DNA of 64,000 nucleotides from positions 37,224,642-37,288,641 of the forward strand of contig CM067353.1 in NCBI GenBank assembly GCA_034190875.2, written 5' to 3'. This DNA comes from Urechis unicinctus. Lineage: Eukaryota; Annelida; Polychaeta; Xenopneusta; Urechidae. The notes under the pieces are model-generated. The model was not told where the DNA came from, made no database searches, and saw nothing but the letters and a program-made list of their open reading frames with translations. Position numbers and translations under genes: made by a program. Of the stretch, positions 1 through 12,235 are shown one piece after another (within the stretch, counting starts at the first letter, position 1; the number at the start of each line of letters is the position of its first letter).

Positions 1-511
<511 letters not shown>

Positions 512-527
512 CATTTCCGATAAGGTA

Positions 528-530
<3 letters not shown>

Positions 531-571
<41 letters not shown>
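531..571. repeat. (TA)n dinucleotide array, second tract
   Basis: About 41 bases of alternating T and A. A short non-repetitive spacer (508-530) separates it from the longer array upstream. Confidence 0.97.
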
Positions 572-573
<2 letters not shown>

Positions 574-640
574 GATTATACTTCCATATATATATGCATG
601 TAATATATATATTCTTTATACCGGTATCTTTCTACTCTTA

Positions 641-732
641 TATTGGCGCCACAAAACTTATTGACATCCGCATTGGCAGATGAAACATAACAATTTTATT
701 TGTGATGTATTGATGTAGATAGCCACATTATC
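641..732. repeat. Diverged duplicate of 2,820-2,905
   Basis: The two segments align by eye over about 90 bases with several shared words: 'ttgacatc', 'gcattggcagatg' against 'acattagcagatg', and 'gtattgatgtagat' against 'gtattgatatagat'. They are direct repeats about 2.2 kb apart. The divergence puts them in the oldest duplication layer of the window. Confidence 0.65.
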
Positions 733-2819
733 TATACATATAAGTCTATTCCTTAATTAATTTCACCCACAAATGACATTAGCAAAAATTTTACGAAGTT
801 TGGCATGGTCGTGTCTATAACCATACTGACAAACATGAGCACGTTTCAAATTATTTATACGTCGTACAACGACAGCTACTATATGTTGTAACGCATTTGC
901 TGCCTATCTAACTGCCGTGGCGTTATTGTTGCGCCAAATTTGGACATGCCACTTTGATATTCGAATGTTTTTACTGAGCTTTAACACTCCGATGTACGAT
1001 TAATATGGAATTCCACTAGTGATGAGTTCTGCGTCAAATTTGTTCACACTTAGATTTGTCGAATTGTAAATTGGATATAACGACATTCTCGCTTGATTTA
1101 AACAGCATCGTCAGGAACCATGTTATTCAGACACCGCCGGCAATCCAATACATTTTTCTGCCTGCTATGTATGTGTTTTAAAGACATGTTAAGTCAATCT
1201 TAACTATGAATAACCATAATTATACATAATAGTTCCATAACATCAGGATTAACCCAGCACGTAATGCCAGTATTACCTCACAAATTGATATAGATGAAAG
1301 ATTCGTTATGCTTTATAATTGTTGTTTTTGATCATATATTATTTTTCTTATTTTGCATAGGCAAGGCTTATTATAAATAAGCGAGATGCTTCTTTTTTAT
1401 TGTTTTTTATATATTTGTTAATTATTCAATTTTAATTCCTTAACAAATGAGGCAGTTTTACAATCACATGAATACTGGAGGTATGATGGCAAATCAGCAA
1501 ATACTTTGTGTTCATAGATGAATGATCTAATATCATCGATGTTGTGTTGGTTGGCATCAGCGATCGTTCTCCAGGATATAACATTCGATCGAACGACCCT
1601 TAATCCTCAGATTGACCCTGAAGTTTGTTGTATAATGATAAAACTCATGAAAACACTTAACCGATAATCGTGAGCTCTTTGCAAGAATTCACCGGTACGA
1701 CAATAAATATGATTTTGTTATGAAATGTTAATGAAGATTTATGTAACTGATTCTTGGTGTTATTGTTTTGTTCAGATTTTTATGACATTAAAATGTTTTT
1801 GCACCAAAAACACTGTTGATATTCAGGCATTGCATTTGTTAAATATTTGATTGCAGCTGTTAAATCGTCTTCACTACTGAGTTACGCTTTACCGTTTTAT
1901 GTACTTGCAGTGGTTGTTGCGTTCGGGGCAGGGCTGCCTTGTAGACGTTGGCGCTTTTCAGTCAAATATAGTTTGCAAATATGCATTTGATGATCGCTAT
2001 TTCGTGGTCCGTCTATAGCAGCGATTTAAGCTTTATATGAGCTGTCTTCAAATTACTTCAATGATAGCAAATTATAATGTAATAAATGATACTGCAATAA
2101 CTAGAGTTCAAAGGATATTCGGTATTGATATGGAGTCTTCAAGGTTCTATAAACCACGTAAAATGCCATAGAGCTAGCCAGCTGGAAAAAACCTATCTTT
2201 AAAAGTAAGACCCAACTAAAGTACATAACTTAAAACCTGGTCGTAATTTGCTAACGCTCTCATGGTTCAGAAACAGTACCTTAAACAGCTAGATCATCTA
2301 GTTCCATGCGTTTGAAAGATTCCATGCATCTAGATGAAGCTATGAAACGTTCACACATGTCAGGATATTGTTGTGGCATGCGCTGTTTTATAGTTAAGAA
2401 GCATATAGAATGCCTTACCTTAGTTAGACAAACAATTGGTGATTGTAAGCGTACGATTTTGCTGTAATCGATCATTGTATATCAATTAAGCATGCGTATT
2501 TAACATATATCGGTTCACACAAATGATCGACCTTCAACTTAATCAAACGCCACCCATATGATATGGGTGCTTACGTCTTAGAAGGGCCGTCTCTTCAACA
2601 CCCTGATTACAGTAGCAGACACACACATAATCGGTCAAAAGATCCGGCAACAACAACAAGACATATTGATGGAAAAACTACCTACCATAACGGTCTATTA
2701 ATTCGTCTTCACAAAAACAAAGAATAACCATTCTGAGCTAAAACATTTTTACTACCAGATAATACTTTCCACAAACCAGGGATATACGTCCGCCGCATAA
2801 TGCCACATTTCCAATGATA
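733..2819. other. Gene-free AT-rich stretch
   Basis: I see no convincing coding frame. The only notable frame, a 64-codon one on the minus strand at 2,281-2,475, has no copy elsewhere and no recognisable motif, so chance is sufficient. No repeat block of the later array is visible. Confidence 0.55.
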
Positions 2820-2905
2820 TATTGTCGCCGAGCAATTGATTGACATCGACATTAGCAGATGCAATAAGGTAATTGTGTCGGTATTGATATAGATTACCGC
2901 ATCGA
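2820..2905. repeat. Diverged duplicate of 641-732
   Basis: Direct-repeat partner of the segment near 0.65 kb. It lies inside a 66-codon minus-strand frame (2,752-2,952) whose frame has no support from the partner copy. Confidence 0.65.
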
Positions 2906-4970
2906 TACTGCTGGGAAATTATTGGCATCGTCCTGTCAATAAGATTGTTCATGACTTGGTTAAACTGTCAGCTACATAAGATTGATATAGTTAAAATTTA
3001 TTAAATCCATTACAAAACATGTAAGGACTGCAGAATGACAACTAGCGGTAGGCAGGCGCCATCAATTACAAATCAGTCCATTGCATGGGTATAGATGGCA
3101 GGCAATAATTGGAGCACCAATGGTAAGTACACAGTCCTATAACGCATTGCAAGGTTCACAGGGAAATCGTAGCTTACCAGCTTGGAACTTGGAATCTAGG
3201 TAGGGTAGACCATATTCATATCCAAACTCAGTGAATCGTATATCAGGTAAATATATGCATAACGTTATATTTGTTTTCATCGTTGTATTTCAAGTGATGA
3301 AAATTAGAGGAAAACTATCGACCTTCTGTGTCAGTGACTATATTAATCAGTTCTCCCTCATACTTTGAGTAGGTTGTTCGATCGATTGACAGTTTAATTA
3401 AAAGGCCGAATTGGTCAAACTGTTGAGCAGTCAGTTTAAGCATCCATGAGTAGCCCAACAATCATTGACTATATGCGAATCCACATGCAAAATATAGGAA
3501 ATCTATCGAGCCAGGTTGGGGCAATCCATCTCATAAGGTTACAATATACGGGTAACCTGTTTTTATTTGTTTTGTTTTATCTGGCTCCAGTTAAATTGAA
3601 TGGTATGCAACGGTTAAAGAGGACAATTGCAGCATCGACCATGTTATCTAGCGACAAAAACTGACAACCCCTCGACAGCACATAGTATACAATGAACAAT
3701 CAACAGCGATTGGACGTGAGTAGAATTTAAAAAAAAAACCATATTAGCCTACCCCGAATCAGGCGTTCACTTTTCACGCATATGCAATTAAGCACTATAT
3801 AAGTTGTAGCAAAATACTACCATTCAGCGAAATTATTTGGCAGCACAGTTTTCCACGTACCTCTGTCATTGTTCTGCGCATGAAGCAAAGCGCAGATTTG
3901 GATTTTACTGCAATGATAATTTGCAGCGCCCAGAAAATATCGTTGATGACTTACTGCGATGTTAAAACAATTAATGTTTGGGCTACATAATACAATCCGA
4001 ATTCAATATCGATTGGCAGCCATATAACAGTAAGTGGATTGAGGTAATACACCTTGGAACATGTAATTAACAGAAGCACCAAGCTGCTATCATGCTTAGT
4101 TGACTGCCAAAGTTATAACAGTCCGCAATAATGTACCTCCAAGCATACTGACTTGCCCGGCTGTCGTGACTATTCTGTACCTAACCAATGAAAATAGTAA
4201 ACGGCGGTGATTTTTCTTTTCCATGAACCATCATGCTGCAATCAATACTGGTTTTCGCAAAAATAATTACTCTTGAGGTTCTACACTCATGATATATACC
4301 ATCAATTAAATAGCGTAAGACTTCCGATCAGGTGTCCTGAGTATTATCTTCACACTACGATATCTGGGCAAAACACGTGTATTTAATCGTTAGATACTCG
4401 AGGACTTGGCTATGTCTGTTGTTCTGCTTGCATACAGATTTTATGGATAAAAACAAGCGCTATATTTGCTGAATGTAAAAATGCAAGATCATTCCCATGA
4501 TTCTATCCTTCAGCACTTTCTGATATCGTGATAATATTCAACCATTTAGCTTAGCATTAGTGCTATCTAACTGTTCATCAACTTGACTGAGCGCCACATT
4601 CAGCGTTTCTACACCCAAATCATCACATTAAAACACTAATAGGTTTGATCACTTATCGATATATAGCAGCACATTGGATGACTTGAGTTAATTGTGTCAT
4701 CGTAATAAGATACTGTTTGGATTTAACAAGGATTTCGTAGACACTCAAAGTGTGGGAAAATAATAAGACATCCATTTGTGAATTTGACTAGCAGTTATCA
4801 GCTCTATATGCAATATATGCTCATGACTTTTGTATTCTCCTGGACGGTATGTACATAATAAAAGCATGCACTACCGTTGCTTGTGAGTATAGCAAGGCTT
4901 AGTCATGTTGGTTGTGCAGTGAACCTCTGACCTTCTATTCACCCCATCATGAATCTGAATAATACCTGTC
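2906..4970. other. Gene-free stretch with one 72-codon frame
   Basis: A plus-strand frame at 3,446-3,664 is open for 72 codons and contains a short hydrophobic stretch (residues about 37-50). I see no second copy, no recognisable domain and no signal at its start, so I treat it as chance. The rest holds no supported feature. Confidence 0.5.
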
Positions 4971-5171
4971 ATGACAAGTTGCTGTACCTTAATGGTGCGT
5001 TCAAATGGGAGTAACGAGGAACATTACTTAGCTCCTCGGCCTTGCAGTGGCAGTCTGGGCTTGAGCAAGATGGCAGAAAGCCTTATCACTGAGAGCGATG
5101 TTGACAGCATTAACAGGTTTATGTCTAACATCAAAGTGCTTGCTGAATTTCTGCGAAATCATATCCTATGA
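4971..5171 (+). other. 66-codon open frame, possible exon relic
   Basis: I do not recognise the product. The frame begins at an ATG in a locally less AT-rich stretch. Its C-terminal half looks like an amphipathic helix (Ser-Ile-Asn-Arg-Phe-Met-Ser-Asn-Ile, then Leu, Phe and Leu at helix spacing). A similar run, Ile-Glu-Arg-Phe-Met-Ser-Ser-Ile, occurs in the frame starting at 27,597. The match is stronger in protein than in DNA, but it is short and could be chance. The segment just downstream (5,235-5,310) has a DNA copy near 26.8 kb, so this locus belongs to the older repeat layer. It could be a single exon, a relic or a chance frame. Confidence 0.18.
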
Positions 5172-5234
5172 GTCACTCAACGATATGTGCACTGGGGTAT
5201 AACACTATGATCCGTACCATATGTAGAGATAGTG

Positions 5235-5310
5235 GCAAATATGAAGCTTCCGAATCCTGATGCCTTAAACAACTTTTTACAGATTAATTATATCTTTGAT
5301 ATAATACGTT
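5235..5310. repeat. Short diverged copy of the end of block A (about 26,785-26,860)
   Basis: Both places share 'cgaatcctga', followed by a similar 'cttaaacaactttttac' or 'ctaaaacttttttaac' stretch and then an AT-rich run ending in '(a)atacgtt' or 'atgcgtt'. Order and spacing agree over about 70 bases. Confidence 0.5.
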
Positions 5311-5439
5311 AGTTGTTGTAATGTACAAGTACCCAAACAACTACAGTATCACATGTTAAGTTATATATGAGCAGGATTCCGCACCTTGACGCATAATGTC
5401 CAGAGACTATCGGAGTTTTATGTGAACGGATTGCATAAT

Positions 5440-6060
5440 GTTATCGCCTAGCCGCTGCTAGGTTTTAAGCCGGCATGCATTACAGAGGCTGATATATTGA
5501 TTTATAAATCCTATCGTCTAAAATAAATGAGATCTATCAGTTGCTATTCTGAATAGATAATTGACTTTCTGGGTATTTCTGTTGTATGATGTGACGAACA
5601 CATCATTCATATTATTAGATTTGAGACAACGAACCCGAAGTTTAATTATTAAGGAAATAACCCGCTTATGCGGTTTTATTAACGAAATGACGCAACCACT
5701 GTTATATTGATAACGAAATAACGCATCCCGTGTTGCATTATTCAGGAAATGTATTGTAGGTATGTTTTAGCAGCTGCATCCTTAAGCGAACCAAATTGGA
5801 CTAGCCAGGATGCCTAGAAACACCATAATAGTTGATCACTCATAACTTACTCATAACGTAATTAATCGAAAAAAGGATGCCGCCTAATCGTCGAAAGGTG
5901 AACTTATATTTGTTATATTTTGATGAATGTTCCCTTTATTTATTATATGAGTAACTATTTGGAGCCATTTGTTGTCGTATTATGGCACCAACAAGAGACT
6001 GGGGCCGATTGTTCCATCGAGCTGTAAGCAGTAATGCTCGACCATACGGAGCACAGCATG
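5440..6060. repeat. Diverged duplicate of 10,085-10,560
   Basis: Three anchors occur in the same order in both places: 'gaggctgatata...ataaatcct' (5,487 and 10,121), 'atgccgcct' followed by an A-rich or G-rich stretch (5,877 and 10,402), and 'gagctgtaagcagt' against 'aagctgtaagcggt' (6,018 and 10,520). Indels separate the anchors, so the duplication is old. The offset is about 4.5 kb. Confidence 0.65.
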
Positions 6061-6873
6061 GACACAGATGGTAGGTATCTTACACACAAAAAGGCCATAG
6101 TGGTCGCCAATATCCCTAGCCTAACATGAACAACCAAAGAAGCCAAAGCACATACACTGTCGTCTGTATATTCATCGCATCAATATTACACCTCACCTCA
6201 CTGCTTCAATGTCCGTAGCGAAACGTCAGTTTTGCCGTGCAATAATTTAATTCACAATTTGTGCGGCTCTTCACAGAACATATACCCTAAAATGAGCGGA
6301 TTTCATCATTGTGGTCTATAATATGTTCTGTGCAAATAAAAGGTGTACTTTCCCGATAAATTGCCGTTGGTGAACTGACATTCACCCAATATCCGATTTT
6401 TCCCATAACCAGGGCCTTACGCGCGACCAACCAATGTTCATTAGTACATTGACTGATTGAGTAAATGAATGAGCATTCGTGCCAGCTAGCTGCTAGATAG
6501 GAAGGTCAAACTAGGTGACGCTATCACAAATGCGTGTCCATAAATAATTAAGAATATAATTTAATAACATCAATAGCTTACACATTCAAACCACGTTGCT
6601 GCCTGTATATGTCTGAAAAAGGTCAAGTAAACAACGTTCATATATTGCAATGTGTTATTTCATATAGGTGTCCATTACATGCTCCTATGTCGAGCATACC
6701 GCTTGTTAAACACATTTGCACCTTAAATCGACAAGCATAATATATATATAAGCCTATTCCCTTTTATTGGCAAATAGTGATGTTAGTACAGGCGTACCAG
6801 TAAATGCCTATACAGTTTGTGTTTTTTGCTGAGTCATAACATAACTACAATTTAAGTTCATTACAAATTAAAC
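6061..6873. other. No recognised feature
   Basis: Mixed-composition, non-repetitive sequence with a short (AT)n tract near 6,742. No coding frame has support. Confidence 0.5.
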
Positions 6874-7137
6874 TTGGTGAATGCGGATTTAGCATTCGAC
6901 AGTAAATATTCAACCCGCACATTCCTGACAGTGCATATTATTCCGGGGAAACTGACGAGTAATCATCTTTACACAAAGCCAGCTACCGAGGTTATTTACC
7001 CAAGCGTCTTTGTTACAAACAACACGCATCTAGAGATACGGGGCTATTGCTTAGGTAAACTGCCTCCGGGAACCGTATCATTGGACTGCAGTGACATTCA
7101 AGACATTGTTACACATTTTAGTCATTTGCCATTCTGA
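6874..7137 (+). other. 87-codon open frame, unrecognised
   Basis: The frame begins at ATG 6,874 and ends at TGA. Its composition is protein-like: balanced residues, several Thr, Ser and Asn, two Cys near the C-terminal third, and no low complexity. I recognise no family, signal peptide or membrane segment. A weak resemblance exists between its end (His-Leu-Pro-Phe then stop) and the frame at 37,417-37,689, which contains His-Leu-Leu-Pro-Phe, but the surrounding DNA does not clearly align. In this AT-rich background 87 codons is unusual but not decisive. It could be one exon of an intron-containing gene or chance. Confidence 0.22.
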
Positions 7138-7674
7138 TTATAAACAACTTGTGCACTAGTACTGTAATGAATTGCATTTCAACCATTCATGTCGCTGTTG
7201 AATAGTAATAACTATGTTATCACGGTCGACGTCAAGCAATAATGAACAAAACACCATGAAGGGAAAGCTCCGCAGATGTCTGAAATAGCGAGTAGAGAAG
7301 AGCCGTTATATCATAAAACCAAGTTTACCTAAACAATGAACAGCTGTGTCAATGTCTTTCATGTCACGTGACATTTTATAAATCGATTACACAGCAGACA
7401 AAGTGTAGCAGTTCAGCCATCCCAATTACGTTCGCCATAGTAACTGTTGACCTCATCACCCTAACTGCGATTTGAACAGCGTGAGTGCCCCGAATAAAGC
7501 AAAATACCAGGTGATATAAGAGAAACATGGATTTGTGATACCATGATAACGCGATTGTATGTTTGAATCCCTTAACACATGCTCGTGTTAACAATGCGCT
7601 CGTTGACCGCAAAGATGGCGGGCGTGGAGAAACAATGGTCGCATAACATATCCGTTGGGTCCGAGAGATGACGT
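7138..7674. other. No recognised feature
   Basis: A 78-codon minus-strand frame (7,376-7,612) is open, but it has no duplicate and no recognisable motif. Nothing else is supported. Confidence 0.45.
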
Positions 7675-7825
7675 AATTCCGTTGAGCCTGGCTAATTCCG
7701 CTACATCCGGACTAACTCATGCTACTCCCCCCCACAAAACATCTTCACCTTTATTCCTTACTTAACTACTCTCCAAGGTCTACTGCTCTCACGCTCCCAA
7801 CTTTTTCATGCCTCATTGTTATGGC
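7675..7825. other. C-rich, strand-asymmetric island
   Basis: The plus strand turns abruptly C-rich and G-poor, including a run of eight or more C near 7,727 and many 'ctc', 'cct' and 'tcc' words. It then returns to the AT-rich background. The style resembles the islands at 25,015-25,205 and 27,840-28,830. I see no open frame through it. Confidence 0.6.
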
Positions 7826-8043
7826 TTCCGCCATTCGTTGGAAGATAAACAAGGGATTTCACTAGCTTACGACATTGGTTTAAACGGGATATTGGCCGGC
7901 TCATGATTTAAATCAGGTGTTGTTTTTTTGGAAATATCCATGTCCATTAGAGTTATAACTGCAAACAATTAAAGCCTTCATACGGCTCACATATTCTTAG
8001 CACGTAACGTGGCTTCAGCAGAAAACCATTCCCTCTTGTTAAT

Positions 8044-8409
8044 GTGCGAAACAGTTCTGCGAGATATGGGGATGATTTATGTGGGCTGATTTGGTCGATA
8101 ATGCTTCAGCAGAAAAGTGCTTATAGCGACGTTTCTGCTGGTGCGTGGTTCATCGGCCAACTTGGAAGAAAAAAAACATCTTTAAATAAAATTGCATTGC
8201 AAAATTATATATTGAAATATACAAATGTATGTATTAACCATTGTTGGACGGGGAATTATGTAATATATGTTACAGCTGTGCCAAAACCGGATAAGAGATT
8301 CAATAGATTAATAGATAAGTTAAGGAATGCTATTATGTCGTTAGATAGAAAGTATATATCTCCCATGCTCGCGAAAATGGACAAGCCAACTGGTGAAAAC
8401 AAAACGTGA
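8044..8409 (+). CDS. 121-codon hypothetical open frame
   Basis: The longest ATG-started frame without low complexity in the left half. I do not recognise the protein. It has a short N-terminal segment, a region with Trp-Phe-Ile-Gly, a hydrophobic Tyr-Val-Ile-Tyr-Val-Thr strand near residue 77, and a strongly basic C-terminus rich in Lys and Arg (residues about 82-121). Two 'cttcagcag' acceptor-like words lie at and just inside its start, so it could be an exon whose true start is upstream. Its 3' end overlaps a duplicated segment. In the second copy (from about 13,805) the Met-Ser-Leu-Asp-Arg stretch is kept in frame, but the rest diverges. Codon use is A/T-rich like the background. Confidence 0.28.
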   Translation: MRNSSARYGDDLCGLIWSIMLQQKSAYSDVSAGAWFIGQLGRKKTSLNKIALQNYILKYTNVCINHCWTGNYVIYVTAVPKPDKRFNRLIDKLRNAIMSLDRKYISPMLAKMDKPTGENKT

Positions 8410-8720
8410 CGGAAGAATATTCCAGTTTTGATAGTATTTCAAAGGAGCGACATCGATTGTGCTATTGTCCCAAAGAAATTGGTGAATAACCGCCTTCCGG
8501 CAAAACAAGCCGCAGAGGTATTTCACCCAATCGATCAAAGTAGCGTCTAACTATTGTTCAGGAACCTTGCACCTGTACACCGTATCTTTCCACCTCAGAT
8601 AGATTCGTGACTCTGTTGTCTACCTAACCTTTCTGGCACTGTTATTATTGCCGACTATTGCACCACTGTTGTTTGAAATGCGCAAAAGCCCGTCAAATCT
8701 CCAATGACCAGCAATAAGGT
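8325..8720. repeat. Diverged duplicate of 13,805-14,225
   Basis: Shared anchors in order include 'atgtcgttagatagaa' against 'atgtcattggatagaa', 'gtgctattgtccc', 'gatcaaa(g/t)a(g/a)', 'actgttgcgcc' against 'actattgcacc', and 'gaaatgcgcaaaa' against 'gaatgcgaaacgc'. The offset is about 5.5 kb. Many small indels indicate an old duplication. Confidence 0.75.
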
Positions 8721-10084
8721 TTAATGTGCAATCTATTTAGGATATAGTTCGCTGATGTTTGATTAAGTGTGTTGCGCCGTTACATCAATAGTGATAAGGT
8801 AAATCAATCAATAATGTACAATTAACAACGGTGTCCAGCTCGAACGCGACTATCGGCTGTTTAGGAGACACTTACGACGCGCACAAACTTATAATATATT
8901 CGTGTTTCCTTCGAGTAGAAATGTGTTTATAATAACATTGTAACACCGAATGCGGACTCTCCCTAATCAATCATGCTCGAATATTTTGGTAAAGGATGGT
9001 GTGACGTGCTAGAGTTTTGGCTTTATATAACGATCACTATTTTATTACTTGCATGCTTTACATCAAGCAGCGTGCAATTGCCTGTCTGCAGCTGCATATA
9101 GTATTGCGTTTAGTTACTTTAATGTGAATATGTGCGGCATTATCGATTGTGTTTTCGGGTACATTTTTATAAGTTGTCATTTATTTGGACAGACATCCAT
9201 ATATTGCGTAAATTGTTGTGAGCTTAGCAAACTCCAGTGACGTTCCCAAATCGAAATAATATGGTACATTACTTAGCTTAACTGGCCGAAAAAGATAGTC
9301 CAGACAAGAGAGCGAGTACAATTCTATTCAGGTGCGCGTTGCTTTTCTGGCATTTCAACATTTCACGACGTATATCATCCTGAACTCAATTCATGCAGCC
9401 ATGCAATAAACAATAGTTATGCGATTGTTATTAAAAATGATAACTATATCTAGCACTAACAATTATTGCTAAAGCAGATTTATTGTTTTTTCCGATAATG
9501 TTAGTCCATTTTCCAACAACGATTTGCGAAATGCATGACTTCATGCAAATTTCTGATGAATGCACAATTATACACCAATAGTCCCATGGCAATTTTAAGA
9601 AGCATTGAAGTATGTTATAGGAAACAGATTGAACCTTATGCTGACTCAGGATAGGCTTGAGTGGTACACATGTTTTGATTGCGATAAACGAAAATGGTTT
9701 CATCTTTTTCAGTGATATCTTACCTGAGAAGTATATACCTCTAAGATGAGATTAGCAAATTCCCTATTTTATATTTCACAGTTAGATAAGACTACCAATT
9801 CAGGTAATTAATCAATAGATGTAATATTGTGGCGGCATTCACGCGCAAAATACGTTTAATACATTTAGATAAGATCATTTTCCTGTAACATTTTATTAAA
9901 AGCTCTGATTACATGCAATAAAGATTATTTGGTTATAGCCATGTTATACACCTTACTCCTCAAAAACATACTGGCAAATAACAAGGTCTGACGATGATTA
10001 AGCACCTGCTGCCGTCCAATATGAATATCACACTGATTATGTACGTTAATGGATTAAATTATTTTGATGAGCAATCAAATTGGT
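8721..10084. other. Gene-free stretch with two short frames
   Basis: Open frames at 9,049-9,240 (plus, 63 codons, Cys-rich) and 9,431-9,703 (minus, 90 codons) have no duplicate and no recognisable domain. I see no RNA gene and no later-array block. Confidence 0.45.
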
Positions 10085-10560
10085 TCGGAGCAGCTGGGTT
10101 TCAAACCTACAGGGATTGCGGAGGCTGATATATAAATCCTGCCGCCTAAACGAAATGGGATGTACCATTTGCTATAATCTAAGGATAATTGGCGTACAGG
10201 ACCTTATCAAATAAACGTGTTGTCGTAACAATGATTGGCATAATCATAAAGTAATATTGGACCACCATGAAAGTTGATTAACACATATAATCCGATTTGC
10301 TACGCAACAGTATATATATACCAATTCATAGCGTAACCTCGGTGCCAATATCGTCGTCAGCATTGCTTGAATCTCTTAAATAAAAAAATTAATGAAAACC
10401 ATGCCGCCTGACCGTTAAAAGTTGAATTTGCTATTATCAACGCTGGTATAAAAAGATAAATATCCTATTCAGATGGCATTAGAGAACGAAAACAAGAAGC
10501 TTGCGTTCTCTTGTCCCACTAAGCTGTAAGCGGTTAAATAGGGTACTGCCAAGCACAAAT
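10085..10560. repeat. Diverged duplicate of 5,440-6,060
   Basis: Partner of the segment near 5.5 kb, with the same three anchors in the same order but shorter spacing. A 71-codon plus frame at 10,575-10,790 follows immediately. Its product is not recognised and it has no counterpart at the partner locus. Confidence 0.65.
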
Positions 10561-10790
10561 AGGAAACGCATGATATGTCTTGCACATATGTTAGCAATAT
10601 TAGTCGCTATTTCCAGCCACAAATTGTCGTCTACACCAAGATCACTGAGCTTTTAGCGCACTCATGTAACGTTTCGACTGAATGCTTGCTGCAACAATAT
10701 TACCCTCATTATACATATCTCAAAAAAATTCGGGCCGGAGGCATTCATATGCCTTTCGTGTCCGAGATAACTCTTGGATTGAAGCTATGA

Positions 10791-11379
10791 TTGCAACAGG
10801 TATATATCTCTATATGAGCAGATTCTAGGTTAATCATTCGCTAAATAATGCGGAAATAGATGCACCTCCAGCATAAAGAATATAAATGAGATTGTGCAGC
10901 CGCTGTAATAGATGATTACGCAAACGGCATACAAATTATGTTACTCGCGTTCGCGGCTTAGCTGTCTGTATAGCTCACTTTTATGACTCATTAGTAGGTG
11001 TTGGGTTTAGGAGCAGCAATTTGTTGAGCACATTACGGCAATAACAGCAGTGCCTTAGTATGAACAGTAGCTTCGTTAGTGTCACTAACCAATATCATGA
11101 AGGCCATGTCTGAGTAGATTGGACTAATATGTCAGTTTTTGTTATTAGCGAAAGGCTACCAGGATGACAACAGGGCATGTGCAGACTACAGTGTATTGTA
11201 CCATCGGTTGCGCAGCAATGCCGCAACTGCACCATTCTCTCTGATGCACCATTTGAATGATTAGGTGAATGTAATAGCTTGAGCGGTATGCGATGTACAG
11301 CGTAATATGTAGATTACGTTATACCATATGCGGGTCCAATTTAGACCGACAATTTATCTGTAAATGTGATTCCCTACAC
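10791..11379. other. No recognised feature
   Basis: Mixed sequence without a supported gene or repeat. Confidence 0.45.
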
Positions 11380-11780
11380 CGTTTTTGGGGAATGTAAGGG
11401 ACCGAGCAATACTCCAGGCCGTGAAGGTAGGATGTTGCCTAAGCCGAAATGGCATATGAGCCATAAGGTATGGTGACTGATCCTTAATTGTGTCGAGGTA
11501 GACTGAACAAGGGGAAGGATTTGACGGTAGGGTATAACCATTAAGGGTTGGGATTTGGGGAGGCTAGTGGCTCACATACATCATTTATCCCAGCGGCGGA
11601 GTTACTGAATTCGCTTATAATTTGCGAGAGGGGCAAGGTCGTGTATGGGTTCAATAAAGGCTAGATCGCTTTACCATGCGGTCAATCGGGCACCCTTTGA
11701 TTGGTATGGCTTGTAGTGGTCGTGGCAGGTTACGGGCTGCTTATTTCACACTGTATATGTGTATGTGGTCAATCAAAGAG
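11380..11780. other. G-rich, strand-asymmetric island
   Basis: Over about 400 bases the plus strand is markedly G-rich and C-poor, with many 'ggg', 'agg' and 'gtgg' words such as 'aaggggaaggatttgacgg' near 11,509. This is the mirror of the C-rich islands at 7.7, 25.1 and 28 kb, as expected if the same kind of DNA sat in the opposite orientation. No long frame is open on either strand. It may be an inserted or transcribed segment with a strand bias. Confidence 0.55.
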
Positions 11781-11929
11781 CTGTGGAGCACCAATTGATA
11801 AGTGTTAACACCAATTCAATCAGTTTAAGACTTTCAGGCTTTTTAAATTCCACAAAATGTAGGTAGAACGTGTAAATGGGCTTCATGCAACATTACACAT
11901 AAAATTCAACGTGGGACCGATTTATGATA

Positions 11930-12235
11930 ATGCTGATATTAACGCATCCATGGTTGACATCCTATTTCACAACGAACGATTAATTATCAACTTTGTAAAC
12001 GGAACCAAAATATATACTTGTGCTACTATGGCTATTATATTGTCACGGTTTTAAGCAGCGGAGACGAAACCATAGTAATATTTTTTGTCAGCTGTTTAGG
12101 GTGACACATAATCGCTTAATGCTCGAAGAATAAATGGCTATAGCGAAAAGCTATTAATAGTAGCAGAAATATTTTGCAACACACATAGCAGAGCAGAATG
12201 CGAATATATTGTGCCTATTCATTCTGAACCCATGG
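11930..12235. repeat. Diverged duplicate of 14,910-15,215
   Basis: Clear shared words in order: 'atggttgacatc', 'gcagcgga', 'gctgtttagggtgacacataat' against 'gctgttaagggtgacatataat', 'gcgaaaagctatt' against 'gcgaaaggttatt', and 'agaatgcgaatata' followed by 'gtgcctatt'. The offset is about 3 kb. Confidence 0.85.
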
